64,000 nucleotides of DNA from Ptiloglossa arizonensis (lineage: Eukaryota > Arthropoda > Insecta > Hymenoptera > Colletidae), in NCBI RefSeq assembly GCF_051014685.1, contig NW_027478402.1, forward strand, positions 1,860,001 through 1,924,000, in the 5' to 3' direction. The notes beneath the pieces were generated by a model. The model was not told where the DNA came from. It saw only the letters and a program-made list of their open reading frames with translations, and did not search any database. A program made the translations under genes and the position numbers. Shown here in pieces: positions 28,001 to 39,012 of this stretch (position 1 is the stretch's first letter; every line of letters begins with the position of its first letter).

Positions 28001-31000
28001 TTTCAGATGCAACAGGTATTTCTCGAGTTCGTCAATCCGTTCGCGAGATATGGGAGTTTGAAGTTAAGGAATGGTTGAGAAACCATCATAATTTTTGCAA
28101 GTCTGATACTCGAAACCAATAACTGGAATGGCGAAGGGGAAAAGTACAGACGCCATTGTAATCGGGCGAGTTTCCACGTTCAGATGCAAGAGGAATTTCT
28201 CGAGTTCGTCATTCCGTTCGCGAGATATGGGTGTTTGAATTTAAGGAATGATTGGGAAACCATCAAAATTTTCGCAAGTCTGATACTAGAAAGGAATAAC
28301 TGGAATGGCCTTGGGGAAAAGTACACACACCGTTGTAATCGGGCAAGTTTCTACTTTCAGATGCAACAGGAATTTCTCGAGTTCGTCAATCCGTTCACGA
28401 GATATGGGAGTTTGAAGTTAAGGAATGGTTGAGAAACCATCAAAATTTTCGGAATCTGATACTCGGAACCATTAGCTACTATGGTCTAGGGCAAAAATAC
28501 ACATACCGTTGTAATCGGGCGAGTTTCTGCTTTCAGATGCAACGGGAATTTCTCGAGTTCGTCAATGCTTTCGCGAGATATGCGAGTTTGAAATTAAGGA
28601 ATTGTTGAGAAACCATCAAAATTTTCGCAAGTCTGTTACGCGAAACCAATAACTACAAAGGACTAGGGGAAAAATACACATACCTCTGTAATCGGGCGTG
28701 TTTCTACTTTCAGATGCAACAGGAATTTCTCGAGTTCGTCAATCAGTTCGCGAGATATGAGAGTTTGAAGTTAAGGAATGTTTGAGAAACCATCAAAGTT
28801 TTCGCAAGTCTGTTACGCGAAACCAATAACTACAAAGGACTAGGGGAAAAGTACACACACCATTGTAATGGGACGAGTTTCTACTTTCAGAAGCAACAGG
28901 AATGTCTCGAGTTCGTCGATCCGTTCGCGAGATATGGGAGTTTGAAGTTAAGGAATGGTTGAGAAACCATCAAAATTTTCGCAATTCTGATACTCGAAAC
29001 CAATAACTACAAGGGCCTAGGGGAAAAATACACATACCTTTGAAATCGCGCGAGATTCTACTTTCAGCTGCAACAGAAATTTTTCGGATTCGGCAATCCG
29101 TTCGCGAAATATTGCAGCTTGAAGTTAAGGAATTTTTGTAAACCATCAAAATTTTCGCAATTCTGATGCTAGAAACGAAGAACTGGAATGGCCTAGGGGA
29201 AAAGTACCCACACCATTGTAATCGGGCGAGTTTCTGCTGCAGATGCAACAGGAATTTCTCGAGTTCGTCAATCCTTTCGCGAGATATGGGAGTTTGAAGT
29301 TAAGGAATGGTTGAGGAACCATCAAAATTTTCGCAAGGCTGATACTCGAAACCAATAACTACAAAGGCCTAGGGGAAAAATACACATACCTTTGTAATCG
29401 GGCGAGTTTCTACTTTCAGACCCAACAGGAATTTTTCGAGTTCGTCTATCCGTTCGCGAGATGTGGGAGTTTGAAGTTAAGGAATGGTTGAGAAACCATC
29501 AAAATTTTCGCAATTCTGATGCTAGAAACGAAAAACTGGAATGGCCTAGGGAAAAAGAACACACACCGTAGTAATCGGGCCAGTTTCTACTTTCAGACGC
29601 AACACGAATTTCTCGAGTTCGTCATTCCGTTCGCGAGATATGGGAGTTTGAAGTTAAGGAATGGTTGAGAAACCATCAAAATTTTCGTAAGTCTGATACT
29701 CGAAACAAATAACTACAATGGCCTAGGGGAAAAATGCACATACCGTTCTAATCGGGAGAGTTTCTGCTTTCAGACGCAACAGAAATTTTTCGAATTCGTC
29801 AATCCGTTCGCCAAATATCGGAGTTTGGGGAAAGAGATGGTTGAGATACCATCAAAATCTTCGCAAGCCTGATACTCGAAACCCATAACTGGAATGGCCT
29901 AGGGGAAAAGTACACACACCATTGTAATCGTGCGAGTTTCTACTTTCAGATGTAACAGGAATTTCTCGGGTTCGCCAATCCGTTCGCGAGGTATGGGAGT
30001 TTGATGTTGAGGAATGGTTGAGAAACCATCAAAATTTTCGCAATTCTGATACTCGAAACCAATAACTACAAGGGCCTAGGGGAAAAATACACATACCGTT
30101 GTAATCGGGCGAGTTTCTGCTTTCAGATGCAAGAGGAATTTCTCGATTTCTTCAATCCGTTCGCGAGATATGGGAATTTGAAGTTAAGGAATGGTTGAGA
30201 AATCATAAAAATTTTCGCAAGTCTGATACTTGAAACCAATAACTGGAATGGCCTAGGGGAAAAGTACCCACACCATTGTAATCGGGCGAGTTTCTGCTTG
30301 CAGATGTAACAGGAATTTCTCGAGTTCGTCAATCCGTTCGCGAGGTATGGGAGTTTGAAGTTAAGGAATGGTTCAGAAACCATCAAAATTTTCGCAATTC
30401 TGATGCTAGAAACGAAAAACTGGAATGGCCTAGGGGAAAAGTACACACACCATTGTAATCGGGCGAGTTTCTGCTTTCAGATGCAACAGGAATTTCTCGA
30501 GTTCGTCAATCCTTTCGCGAGATATGGGAGTTTGAAGTTAAGGAATGGTTGAGGAACCATCAAAATTTTCGCAAGGCTGATACTCGAAACCAATAACTAC
30601 AAAGGCCTAGGGGAAAAATACACATACCTTTGTAATCGGGCGAGTTTCTACTTTCAGACGCAACAGGAATTTTTCGAGTTAGTCTATTCGTTCGCGAGAT
30701 GTGGGAGTTTGAAGTTAAGGAATGGTTGAGAATCCATCTAAATTTTCGCAAGTCTGATACTCGAAACCAATAACTACAGTGACCTAGGGGAAAAATACAC
30801 ATACCTTTGTAATCGGGCGAGTTTCTACTTTCAGATGCAACAGGAATTTCTCGAGTTCGTCAATCCGTTCGCGAAATATCGGAGTTTGGAATTAAGGAAT
30901 GGTTGAGAAATCATCAAAATTTTCGCAATTCTGATACTCGAAACCAATAACTGGAATGTCCTAGGGGAAAAGTTCACACACCATTGTAATCTGGCGAGTT

Positions 31001-32123
31001 TCTACTTTCAGATGCAGCAGGAATTTCTCGAGTTCGTCAATCCGTTCGCGAGATATGGGAGTTTGTAGTTAAGGAATGATTGAGAAACCATCAAAATTTT
31101 CAGAATTCTGGTACTCGAAACCAATAACTGGAATGGCCTAGGCGAAAAGTACACACACCATTGTAATGGGGCGAGTTTCTACTTTCAGATGCAACAGGAA
31201 TTTCTCGAGTTCGTCAATCCGTTCGCGAGATATGGGAGTTTGAAGTTAAGGAATGGTTGAGAATCCATAAAAATTTTCGCAAGTCTGATACTCGAAACCA
31301 ATAACTACAATGGCCTAGGGGAAAAATGCACATACCGTTCTAATCGGGAGAGTTTCTGCTTTCAGACGCAACAGAAATTTTTCGAATTCGTCAATCCGTT
31401 CGCCAAATATCGGAGTTTGGACTTAAGAGATGGTTGAGAAACCATCAAAATTTTCGCAAGTCTGATACTCGAAACCAATAACTGGAATGGCCTAGGGGAA
31501 AAGTACACACACCATTGTAGTCTGGCGAGTTTCTACTTTCAGATGCAGCAGGAATTTCTCGAGTTCGTCAATCCGTTCGCGAGATATGGGAGTTTGTAGT
31601 TAAGGAATGGTTGAGAAACCATCAAAATTTTCGCAAGTCTGATACTCGAAACCAAGAACTACAATGGCCTAGGGGAAAAATGCACATACCGTTCTAATCG
31701 GGAGAGTTTCTGCTTTCAGACGCAACAGGAATTTTTCGAATTCGTCAATCCGTTCGCCAAATATCGGAGTTTGGGGTTAAGAGATGGTTGAGAAACCATC
31801 AAAATTTTCGGAATTCTGATACTCGAAACCAATAACTGGAATGGCCTAGGGGAAAAGTACTCACACCATTGTAATCTGGCGAGTTTCTACTTTCAGATGC
31901 AACAGGAATTTCTCGAGTTCGTCAATCCGTTCGCGAGATATGGGAGTTTGAAGATAAGGAATGGTTGAGAAACCATCAAAATTTTTGCAAGTCTGATACT
32001 CGAAACCAATAACTATAATGGCTTAGGGGAAAAATACACATACCATTGTAATCGGGCGAGTTTCAACTTTCTGATGCAACAGGAATTTCTGGAGTTCGTC
32101 AATCCGTTCGCGAGATATGGGAG

Positions 32124-32932
32124 AATATTTATAATTTCTATTATATATCATTTGATCTATAGTTAAATTTGACACTAATACTCTAAATACATATTTAATA
32201 TATTTTTTAATCTCTTTAGCCTCCAGAAGAATTTTATTTATACTATTTACTATATATAATAATTTACACAGGATCGGAAATAAATCTAATTATTTATTTA
32301 TAATAATAATTTTTTTTTCACTTATCTTAAAAATTGGGATGTACTCTTTAAATGTTCGATTCATTTCTTTAATTTATTCATTAAATTGAATTAATCTATT
32401 CTTTGTAATAACTTTAATAAAATTAATCCCTATAATTATTATAGAACTCGTATTAAAATTTAATAATGAAATTTATTTTATTTGCCTAATTAATGTAATT
32501 ATTGCCCCTATCATTTGCTTAAATAAAAAATCAATCAAAATAATTATAGGATATTCATCTGTTATACAAACATCTATTATAGTTATTTTATTAATAATTA
32601 TCAAAGATACATTTTTAACATATTTCATTTTATATTCAATAATTTCTTCAAATTTAATTTTTATATTTAAAATAATAAAGATTAATTCTTCTTGCTAATT
32701 TAATATATTAACCTCTAATAAAAGAAAAATTATTTTATACTCAATAATTATTATGTATACAAATTTCCCACCTATAGCACTCTTTATACTGAAATGAATC
32801 GTCCTAGAAACATTAATAAATTCAAGAATAAAATTTATACTTTTAATAATTGTATATCTTTTTATAAGATTAATTACATCATGAAATTATTTAAATATAT
32901 CCTTCTTATATTTTTTCCCTTCAATTAAATAA
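32124..32932 (+). pseudogene. nad2: nad2 numt fragment (5'-truncated, stop-bearing), forward copy
   Basis: Nuclear copy of the mitochondrial NADH dehydrogenase subunit 2 gene, a membrane subunit of respiratory complex I. Read with the invertebrate mitochondrial code it gives a hydrophobic chain with ND2 landmarks: a MGYSSVMQTSIM segment in the middle and NFPPMALFMLKW near the C-terminus, ending at TAA 32930-32932 after FFPSIK. Roughly the first 60-70 codons of a normal ~330-codon nad2 are missing; the left edge abuts satellite DNA. An in-frame TAA lies at 32696-32698 (TGC TAA), and a conserved-type Trp is replaced by Arg near 32360. Inverted copies elsewhere in the window have a sense codon at the TAA position, so this stop is private to this copy. 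A/T content is far higher than in the flanking satellite. Confidence 0.85.
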
Positions 32933-33050
32933 AAAATATATACCTAAATTAACCTTAATTTTCTAAACTATTATCTATTTATAACTTTTTGAATATTTAT
33001 ATTTATATTTATGATCTACTGGTTATATTAATTTTTAGCATAATTAATAT
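32933..33050 (+). other. nad2-cox1 intergenic part of the numt; tRNAs not recognisable
   Basis: In most insects this interval holds trnW, trnC and trnY. Here only 118 bp of A/T-rich sequence separate the nad2 stop from the cox1 start, too short for three normal tRNAs, and I could not fold a convincing cloverleaf with a TCA, GCA or GTA anticodon on either strand. Either the source mitogenome had moved these tRNAs or they have decayed or been deleted after transfer. Confidence 0.5.
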
Positions 33051-34580
<1,530 letters not shown>

Positions 34581-34585
<5 letters not shown>

Positions 34586-34645
34586 TATGGCAGATTAGTG
34601 CATGAATTTAAGATTCATTTATAAAATTTAATATTTTTATTAAAA
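34581..34645 (+). pseudogene. trnL2: trnL2 (tRNA-Leu UUR, anticodon TAA) numt copy
   Basis: Sits exactly between cox1 and cox2, the usual insect position. It has the ATGGCAGATTAGTGC 5' half typical of insect tRNA-Leu(UUR) and an anticodon arm ATGAA-TTTAAGA-TTCAT with anticodon TAA and a perfect 5-bp stem. The acceptor stem pairs only at its inner five positions, which suggests slight decay. It overlaps the end of cox1 by a few bases. Confidence 0.75.
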
Positions 34646-35329
34646 ATGTCCCATTGAAAAATAATTAATTTCCAAGACCCCAATTCGCCATATGCCGATA
34701 ATTTAAATCTTTTTCACAACTTCACAATAATTATAATAATTATAATCTCTTCATTAACTCTAATAATTATATTAGATATTTTTACTAATAAATTTATCAA
34801 TCGATTTTTACTTAAAAATCATCATATTGAAATTGTATGAACTTTACTCCCAATAATAATTTTAGGAGTAATTGCACTTCCTTCTTTAAAAACCCTATAT
34901 TTTATTGATGAACTATGAATACCCGTATACTTAACAATCAAATCAATTGGGCACCAATGATATTGATCCTATGAATACCCAGAATTTAATAATTTAAATT
35001 TTGACTCCTATATAGATAAAGATTTAAATAATATTTACATTTTTCGTCTCCTAGACGTAGATAATCGAATAATTATTCCATCTAATACACTAATTCGAAT
35101 ATTAACAACATCAAACGACGTAATTCACTCTTGAACTGTTCCGTCTTTAGGCTTAAAAATAGACTCAGTACCAGGGCGAATTAACCAAATAAATTTAATT
35201 ACTAATCGACCTGGAGTATTTTTCGGACAATGTTCTGAAATCTGCGGAGCTAATCACAGATTTATGCCAATTGTTGTGGAAAGAACTAATTATTCAAACT
35301 TTATTAATTGAATTAACAACCAAAATTAA
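34646..35329 (+). pseudogene. cox2: cox2 numt copy with an uninterrupted mitochondrial reading frame
   Basis: Nuclear copy of cytochrome c oxidase subunit II, which carries the CuA centre that takes electrons from cytochrome c. ATG 34646 to TAA 35327-35329 reads as 227 codons with no stop or frameshift under the invertebrate mitochondrial code, a normal length. Seen in order: N-terminal SHWKMINFQDPNSPYADN, two hydrophobic membrane segments, GHQWYWSYEYPEF, the DVDNRM...IPSN and DVIHSWTVPSLG blocks, and the CuA-ligand region [15 protein letters not shown] near the C-terminus. TGA, ATA and AGA codons must be read as Trp, Met and Ser, so nuclear translation would stop at codon 4. I call it a pseudogene by location, not by damage: it lies between a broken cox1 and a truncated trnK inside satellite DNA. 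Confidence 0.93.
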
Positions 35330-35367
35330 ATTTTATCCTACTCATATAATATTTAATTAAATCAAAT

Positions 35368-35427
35368 CATTAGATGTCTGACAAAAGAATTGATTTTTTA
35401 AATCAAATTATAGTAATAAATTACTTC
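35368..35427 (+). pseudogene. trnK: trnK (tRNA-Lys, anticodon TTT) numt fragment, 3' end missing
   Basis: Starts with CATTAGATGTCTGA, the usual insect tRNA-Lys 5' half, and has an anticodon arm TTGAT-TTTTTAA-ATCAA giving anticodon TTT. The 3' acceptor strand (expected CTAATG-like) is absent: after TTACTTC the sequence becomes spacer X. This marks the right edge of the mitochondrial insert. The 38 bp between cox2 and this fragment are plain A/T-rich sequence. Confidence 0.62.
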
Positions 35428-36147
35428 ACTTTTGATTTTAAAACTTTAAGAATCATCTCTTTACATCGAAGCTCGATCAAAATTAATTTCTATAAGTTCT
35501 TAATCATTTGTAATGCATCAATAGGATGCACATTGTTCGATTAATATTGGGAACATACATAAATGTTAGTAACAATGGCGGAAATGAAAAAACATTCACC
35601 GAAACCGTTCGCCTTCGCAGATTTCGCAATATCTTGACGTTTATTTACCATAATAATTAACAACCGTCGTTGGACCGTAGATTAAACAATTTTTCACAAT
35701 GTTCCGGTATAAATAATGGCTATAAAGCCATCAATATCTTGAAGTATTTGGTTAGATCGAACAAATACAATCGAAGAAACCGTGCGATAAAATAAATGAA
35801 TATTTCGCTACATATCGGAATTATAGTTTGTATGTATGCAAATATATTCTGAACCCGCAATTACAAATCCCTGTAACGTGGTAATTACATGGGTTGCCAT
35901 CTGTTGGAGAAAGGGTTAAACTACACTTAAGGGGCGAAAACACCTGGCGGAGAAACGCTCAAGTTTGTCGAGGAATTGTTCTAATTTCCACAAATAGATG
36001 GCGCGACAAGTACAATTTACCGACATTAGAGATAAGTATTTCCATTTGTATGATATTCCCTACCGTGCGATAAAATAAATAAATACTTTTGTACAAACTT
36101 TTGTATGTTTCATCTTTCGAATAAATGTAAAATTAAACCTTCCACGG
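35428..36147. repeat. Spacer X, copy 1: unknown ~720-bp duplicated nuclear sequence
   Basis: Not mitochondrial and not satellite. It is repeated in the same orientation at 45500-46206, about 10.06 kb away, with scattered substitutions and small indels (for example a TAATGGCTATAAA stretch near 35717 that is absent from copy 2). It holds an 18-bp word CCGTGCGATAAAATAAAT twice, at 35780 and 36063, each followed by a similar A/T-rich stretch. Words such as CATCTGTTGGAGAAA and ATAGATGGCGCGAC resemble those in decayed insect retroelement tails, but I could not name a family. I found no coding frame worth reporting. Confidence 0.7.
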
Positions 36148-36301
36148 TAAATTTTATTCTTGAATTTATTAATGTTTCTAGGACGATTTATTTCAGTATA
36201 AAGAGTGCTATAGGTGGGAAATTTGTGTACATAATAATTATTGGGTATAAAATAATTTTTCTTCTATTAGACGATAACATATTAAATAAGGAAGAAGAGT
36301 T
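36148..36301 (-). pseudogene. nad2: Inverted nad2 numt fragment, copy I, part A (left of the LTR element)
   Basis: Reverse complement of the forward nad2 fragment around 32685-32836, the segment spanning the NFPPMALFMLKW codons. It starts at the spacer X boundary (TAAATTTTATTC) and is interrupted by the LTR element; the other half resumes at 37321. At the position where the forward copy has TAA, this copy keeps a leucine codon (TCC TTA TTT on the minus strand). The last four bases, AGTT, are the target-site duplication. Confidence 0.85.
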
Positions 36302-36556
36302 TTTGGCGGCGCTAAATTAAAGTATGTCAGAGGAAGGAAAGAACGGAAATATAAGGAAGTGGGGATAAGCGTTTCATCCCGGGCCTGCTAGTGGACTCGT
36401 CAGTAAGGCATCCTAGCAGGCCCTGCCTTATACGCCGGGACATTGGAAGATCGGTAAGAGGTCGTATATATAGCGATCGGAGCAGGTACGGGAACTTGCG
36501 GGAAACGGTTGGTGGTGAGTTTCCCTCTGGTGGCAAGCGTGGGTAGTGCCGCCACA
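36302..36556 (-). repeat. 3' LTR of the TRIM-like element
   Basis: 255 bp, matching the 5' LTR except for two substitutions near its far end (GGCGGCG against GGCGACG, GTCAG against GTTAG on the plus strand) and one missing G. Bordered on the left by AGTT at 36298-36301. Confidence 0.85.
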
Positions 36557-36559
36557 TAA

Positions 36560-36566
36560 CCCCCTT
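36560..36566 (-). other. Candidate polypurine tract of the TRIM-like element
   Basis: On the minus strand GGCAAGGGGGTTA lies directly before the 3' LTR start TGTGG. The AAGGGGG run is a short but correctly placed plus-strand priming tract. Confidence 0.5.
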
Positions 36567-37050
36567 GCCAGTGGTAAACGATACTTTGAAGTTCCGTCCT
36601 GATGTCCCAGTGGCGTAGGTATTTGTTCCGTTGTTCGGTGGCACAACAAGGCACAGGAGGAGGTTGTCTAGAGTAGTGGACGAGAGGAATGGTTCTTTTT
36701 CGTAGTAAGGGCCCAGCTGCTGTCGATTACGAAATACGCATGGCGAGCCTTGTATGCTCAAGCCGCGATTTTACTTGTTGTCCGACGTTGATGCGTGAGC
36801 GTACCGGTACTTATGAAACGCATCCGTGTGGTCGGTGAATCATGTCGACTAAAGCTGCCTGCTGTCCTCCTAGGGTTGATCCTGATGGTTAGCCGGGAGT
36901 ATAGCGTCGTGTCGTCGCTGGCAGGTTCAGGAGTCAACCCTCGGAGAGGGGGATTAACGAAAATCGGCCTTTACGTTGCGTTCCTTCCATCGTCTTGTGC
37001 TGCACCTCTACTGCTGCTGTGCTGTTGTCCAGAAGGTTGCGTTGTTCTTA

Positions 37051-37063
37051 GACGGGGTCACCA
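37051..37063 (-). other. Candidate primer-binding site of the TRIM-like element
   Basis: Reading the minus strand, TGGTGACCCCGTC begins one base after the 5' LTR. It starts with TGG, complementary to the universal CCA tRNA 3' end, as expected for minus-strand cDNA priming. I cannot assign the tRNA from memory. Confidence 0.6.
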
Positions 37064-37064
37064 C

Positions 37065-37320
37065 TTTGGCGACGCTAAATTAAAGTATGTTAGAGGAAGG
37101 AAAGAACGGAAATATAAGGAAGTGGGGATAAGCGTTTCATCCCGGGCCTGCTAGTGGACTCGTCAGTAAGGCATCCTAGCAGGCCCTGCCTTATACGCCG
37201 GGACATTGGAAGATCGGTAAGAGGTCGTATATATAGCGATCGGAGCAGGTACGGGAACTTGCGGGAAACGGTTGGTGGTGGAGTTTCCCTCTGGTGGCAA
37301 GCGTGGGTAGTGCCGCCACA
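37065..37320 (-). repeat. 5' LTR of the TRIM-like element (sense = minus strand)
   Basis: 256 bp. On the minus strand it starts TGTGGCGGCACTACCC and ends GCGTCGCCAAA; the canonical closing CA is not present, and the short terminal inverted repeat is therefore imperfect (TGTGGCGGC against GTCGCCAAA). It carries one more base in the GGTGGTGGAG tract (plus strand) than the 3' LTR. It abuts the AGTT duplication at 37321. Confidence 0.85.
37225..37238 (-). promoter_or_regulatory. Candidate TATA box in the 5' LTR
   Basis: CTATATATACGAC on the minus strand is the only TATA-like word in an otherwise G/C-balanced LTR and is present in both LTRs (about 36462-36475 in the 3' LTR). Being roughly 85-95 bp into the LTR, it could mark the U3/R boundary. 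Function is inferred from position only. Confidence 0.35.
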
Positions 37321-37896
37321 AGTTAATCTTTATTATTTTAAATATAAAAATTAAAATTAAATAAATTATTGAATATAAAATGAAATATGTTAAAAATGTA
37401 TTTTTGTTAATTATTAATAAAATAACTATAATAGATGTTTGTATAACAGATGAATATCCTATAATTATTATGATTGATTTTTTTGTTTAAGCAAATGATA
37501 GGGGCAATAATTACATTAAATAGGCAAATAAAATAAATTTCATTATTAAATTTTAATATGAGTTCTATAATAATTATAGGGATTAATTTGATTAAAGTTA
37601 TTATAAAGAATAGATTAATTCAATTTAACGAATAAATTAAAGAAATGAATCGAACATTTAAAGAGTACATCCCAATTTTTAAGATAAGTGAAAAAAAAAA
37701 TTATTATAAATAAACAATTAGATTTATTTCCGATTCTGTGTAAATTATTATATATAGTAAATAGTATAAATAAAATTCTTCTGGAGGCTAAAGAGATTAA
37801 AAAATATATTAAATATGTATTTAGAGTATTAGTGTCTAATTTAACTATAGATCAAATGATTTATAAAAGAAATTATAAATATTATAATCATTTAAT
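37321..37896 (-). pseudogene. nad2: Inverted nad2 numt fragment, copy I, part B (right of the LTR element)
   Basis: Continues the inverted nad2 fragment begun at 36148. It is the reverse complement of about 32124-32690, including the MGYSSVMQTSIM and NVWFISL regions, with the forward AATATTTATAATTTC end lying at 37869-37885. It extends some 10 bp further into ATCATTTAATCG before the GAAACGG repeat array starts. It begins with the second AGTT of the target duplication. Confidence 0.87.
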
Positions 37897-38805
37897 CGAA
37901 ACGGACAAACGGAGAAACGGAGAAACGATGAAACGAAGGAAGAAACGAAGAAACGAAGAAAGAAACGGAGAAATGAAGAAAGAAACGAAGAAACGAAGAA
38001 AGAAACGGAGAAACGAAGAATGAAACGGAGAAACGAAGAAAGAAACGGAGAAATAAATGGAAAAACGAAGATATAAACGGAGAATCAAAGAAAGAAACGG
38101 AGAAACGAACAAAGAAACGGAGAAACGAAGAAAGAAATGAAGAAACGAAGAATGAAACGGAGAAACGAAGAAAGAAACGGAGAAATAAATGGAAAAACGA
38201 AGATATAAACGGAGAAACGAAGAAAGAAACGGAGAAACGAAGAAACGATGAAAGAAACGGAGGAACGAACAAAGAAACGGAGAAACGAACAAAGAAACGG
38301 AGAAACGAACAAAGAAACGGAGAAACGGACAAAGAAACGGAGAAACGAAGAAAGAAACGGAGAAATGAAGATAGAAACGAAGAAACGAAGAAAGAAACGG
38401 AGAAACGAAGAAATAAACCGAGAAACGGAGAAAGAAACGGAGAAAAGAAGAAAGAAACAGAGAAACGAACAAAGAAACGCAGAAACGACGAATGAAACGG
38501 AGAAACGAAGAAAGAATCGGAGAAACGGAGAAACGAAGATAGAAACGAAGAAACGAAGAAAGAGACGGAGAAATAAATGGAGAAACGAAGATATAAACGG
38601 AGAAACGAAGAAAGAAACGGAGAAACGAAGAAACGATGAAAGAAACGGAGAAACGAAGAAAGAAACGGAGAAACGAAGAAAGAAACGGAGAAACGAAGAA
38701 AGAAACGGAGAAACGAAGAAAGAAACGGAGAAATAAATGGAGAAACGAAGAAATAAACGGAGAAGCGAACAAAGAAACGGAGAAACGAACAAAGAAACGG
38801 AGAAA

Positions 38806-39012
38806 GGTTTTTCCGTTTCTCCGTTTCTCGGTTTCTCCGTTTCTCCGTTTGTTGGTTTCTCTGTTTCTCCGTTTCTCCGTTTCTCGGTTTGCCCGTTTCT
38901 CGGTTTCTCCGATTCTCCGTTTCTCCGTTTCTCCGTTTCTCCGTTTCTCGGTTTCTCGGTTTCTCCGTTTCTCCGTTTCTCGGTTTCTCCGTTTCTCCGT
39001 TTCTTCGTTTCT
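38806..39012. repeat. (CCGTTTCT)n 8-bp subarray at the strand switch
   Basis: Immediately right of the switch (GAGAAAGG|TTTTTCCG) the repeat has an 8-bp period, CCGTTTCT with CGGTTTCT variants, for about 200 bp before the 20-bp form takes over near 39012. A short 8-bp stretch also occurs at the far right end (about 45172-45210), so the 8-bp form occupies both ends of the pyrimidine arm. Confidence 0.85.

Larger units (their letters stand above)
1..32123 (+). repeat. 177-bp satellite DNA array, forward orientation (left array)
   Basis: About 180 tandem monomers of roughly 177 bp (spacing between the word GAATGGTTGAG is 176-177 bp in the first few copies). Each monomer runs through the same blocks: a dyad ATGGTT-GAGA-AACCAT, an AAAATTTTCGCAAGTCTGATACTCG stretch (often with CGGAATCTG instead), a variable block that is either ACTACTATGGCCTAGGGCAAAAATACACATACCG-like or ACTGGAATGGCCTAGGGGAAAAGTACACACACC-like, TTTCAGATGCAACAGGAATT, then CTCGAGTTCGTCAATCCG and TTCGCGAGATATGGGAG. 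The two variable-block types define monomer subfamilies that are interspersed. Because 177 is 59 codons, many monomers read open through one or two units, giving 60-156 residue open frames with no protein-like features; I treat none as genes. The array stops mid-monomer at the numt junction, just after GATATGGGAG. Confidence 0.97.
36302..37320 (-). mobile_element. TRIM-like non-autonomous LTR retrotransposon (1019 bp)
   Basis: Two direct terminal repeats of 255 and 256 bp (36302-36556 and 37065-37320) enclose only 508 bp. By eye the repeats differ by two substitutions and one 1-bp indel, so the insertion is young. The element is flanked by AGTT on both sides (36298-36301 and 37321-37324). The sister copy of the target at 46355 is uninterrupted, reading GAAGAGTTAATC, which proves insertion. 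On the minus strand the LTR begins TGTGGCGGC; a TGGTGACCCCGTC primer-binding-site candidate follows the 5' LTR after one base, and an AAGGGGG purine run lies just before the 3' LTR, so the minus strand is the sense strand. The interior has no recognisable gag, protease or reverse transcriptase. Size and layout match terminal-repeat retrotransposons in miniature, which must be mobilised by an autonomous partner. Confidence 0.85.

Noticed and set aside
9..31000. 60-156 residue open frames in the left array, and similar frames at 48614-61076
   Set aside because: All are translations of the 177-bp monomer in one or two units; they begin and end at chance ATG and TGA/TAG variants and occur on both strands.
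1..32123. CRISPR-like array (regular repeats)
   Set aside because: Repeats are contiguous with no unique spacers, the period is 177 bp, and the context is eukaryotic.
32933..33050. trnW, trnC or trnY between nad2 and cox1
   Set aside because: No cloverleaf with the right anticodon could be drawn on either strand in 118 bp.
36302..37320. Plus-strand orientation for the LTR element
   Set aside because: On the plus strand the LTR starts TTTGG, no TGG-type primer site follows it directly, and no purine run precedes the right LTR. All three signals are present on the minus strand.
36327..37354. Open frames of 66-144 residues in and around the LTR element as gag-like or other proteins
   Set aside because: No zinc knuckle, protease or polymerase motif is seen, several overlap in different frames, and some run across the LTR border. 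The interior is more simply non-coding.
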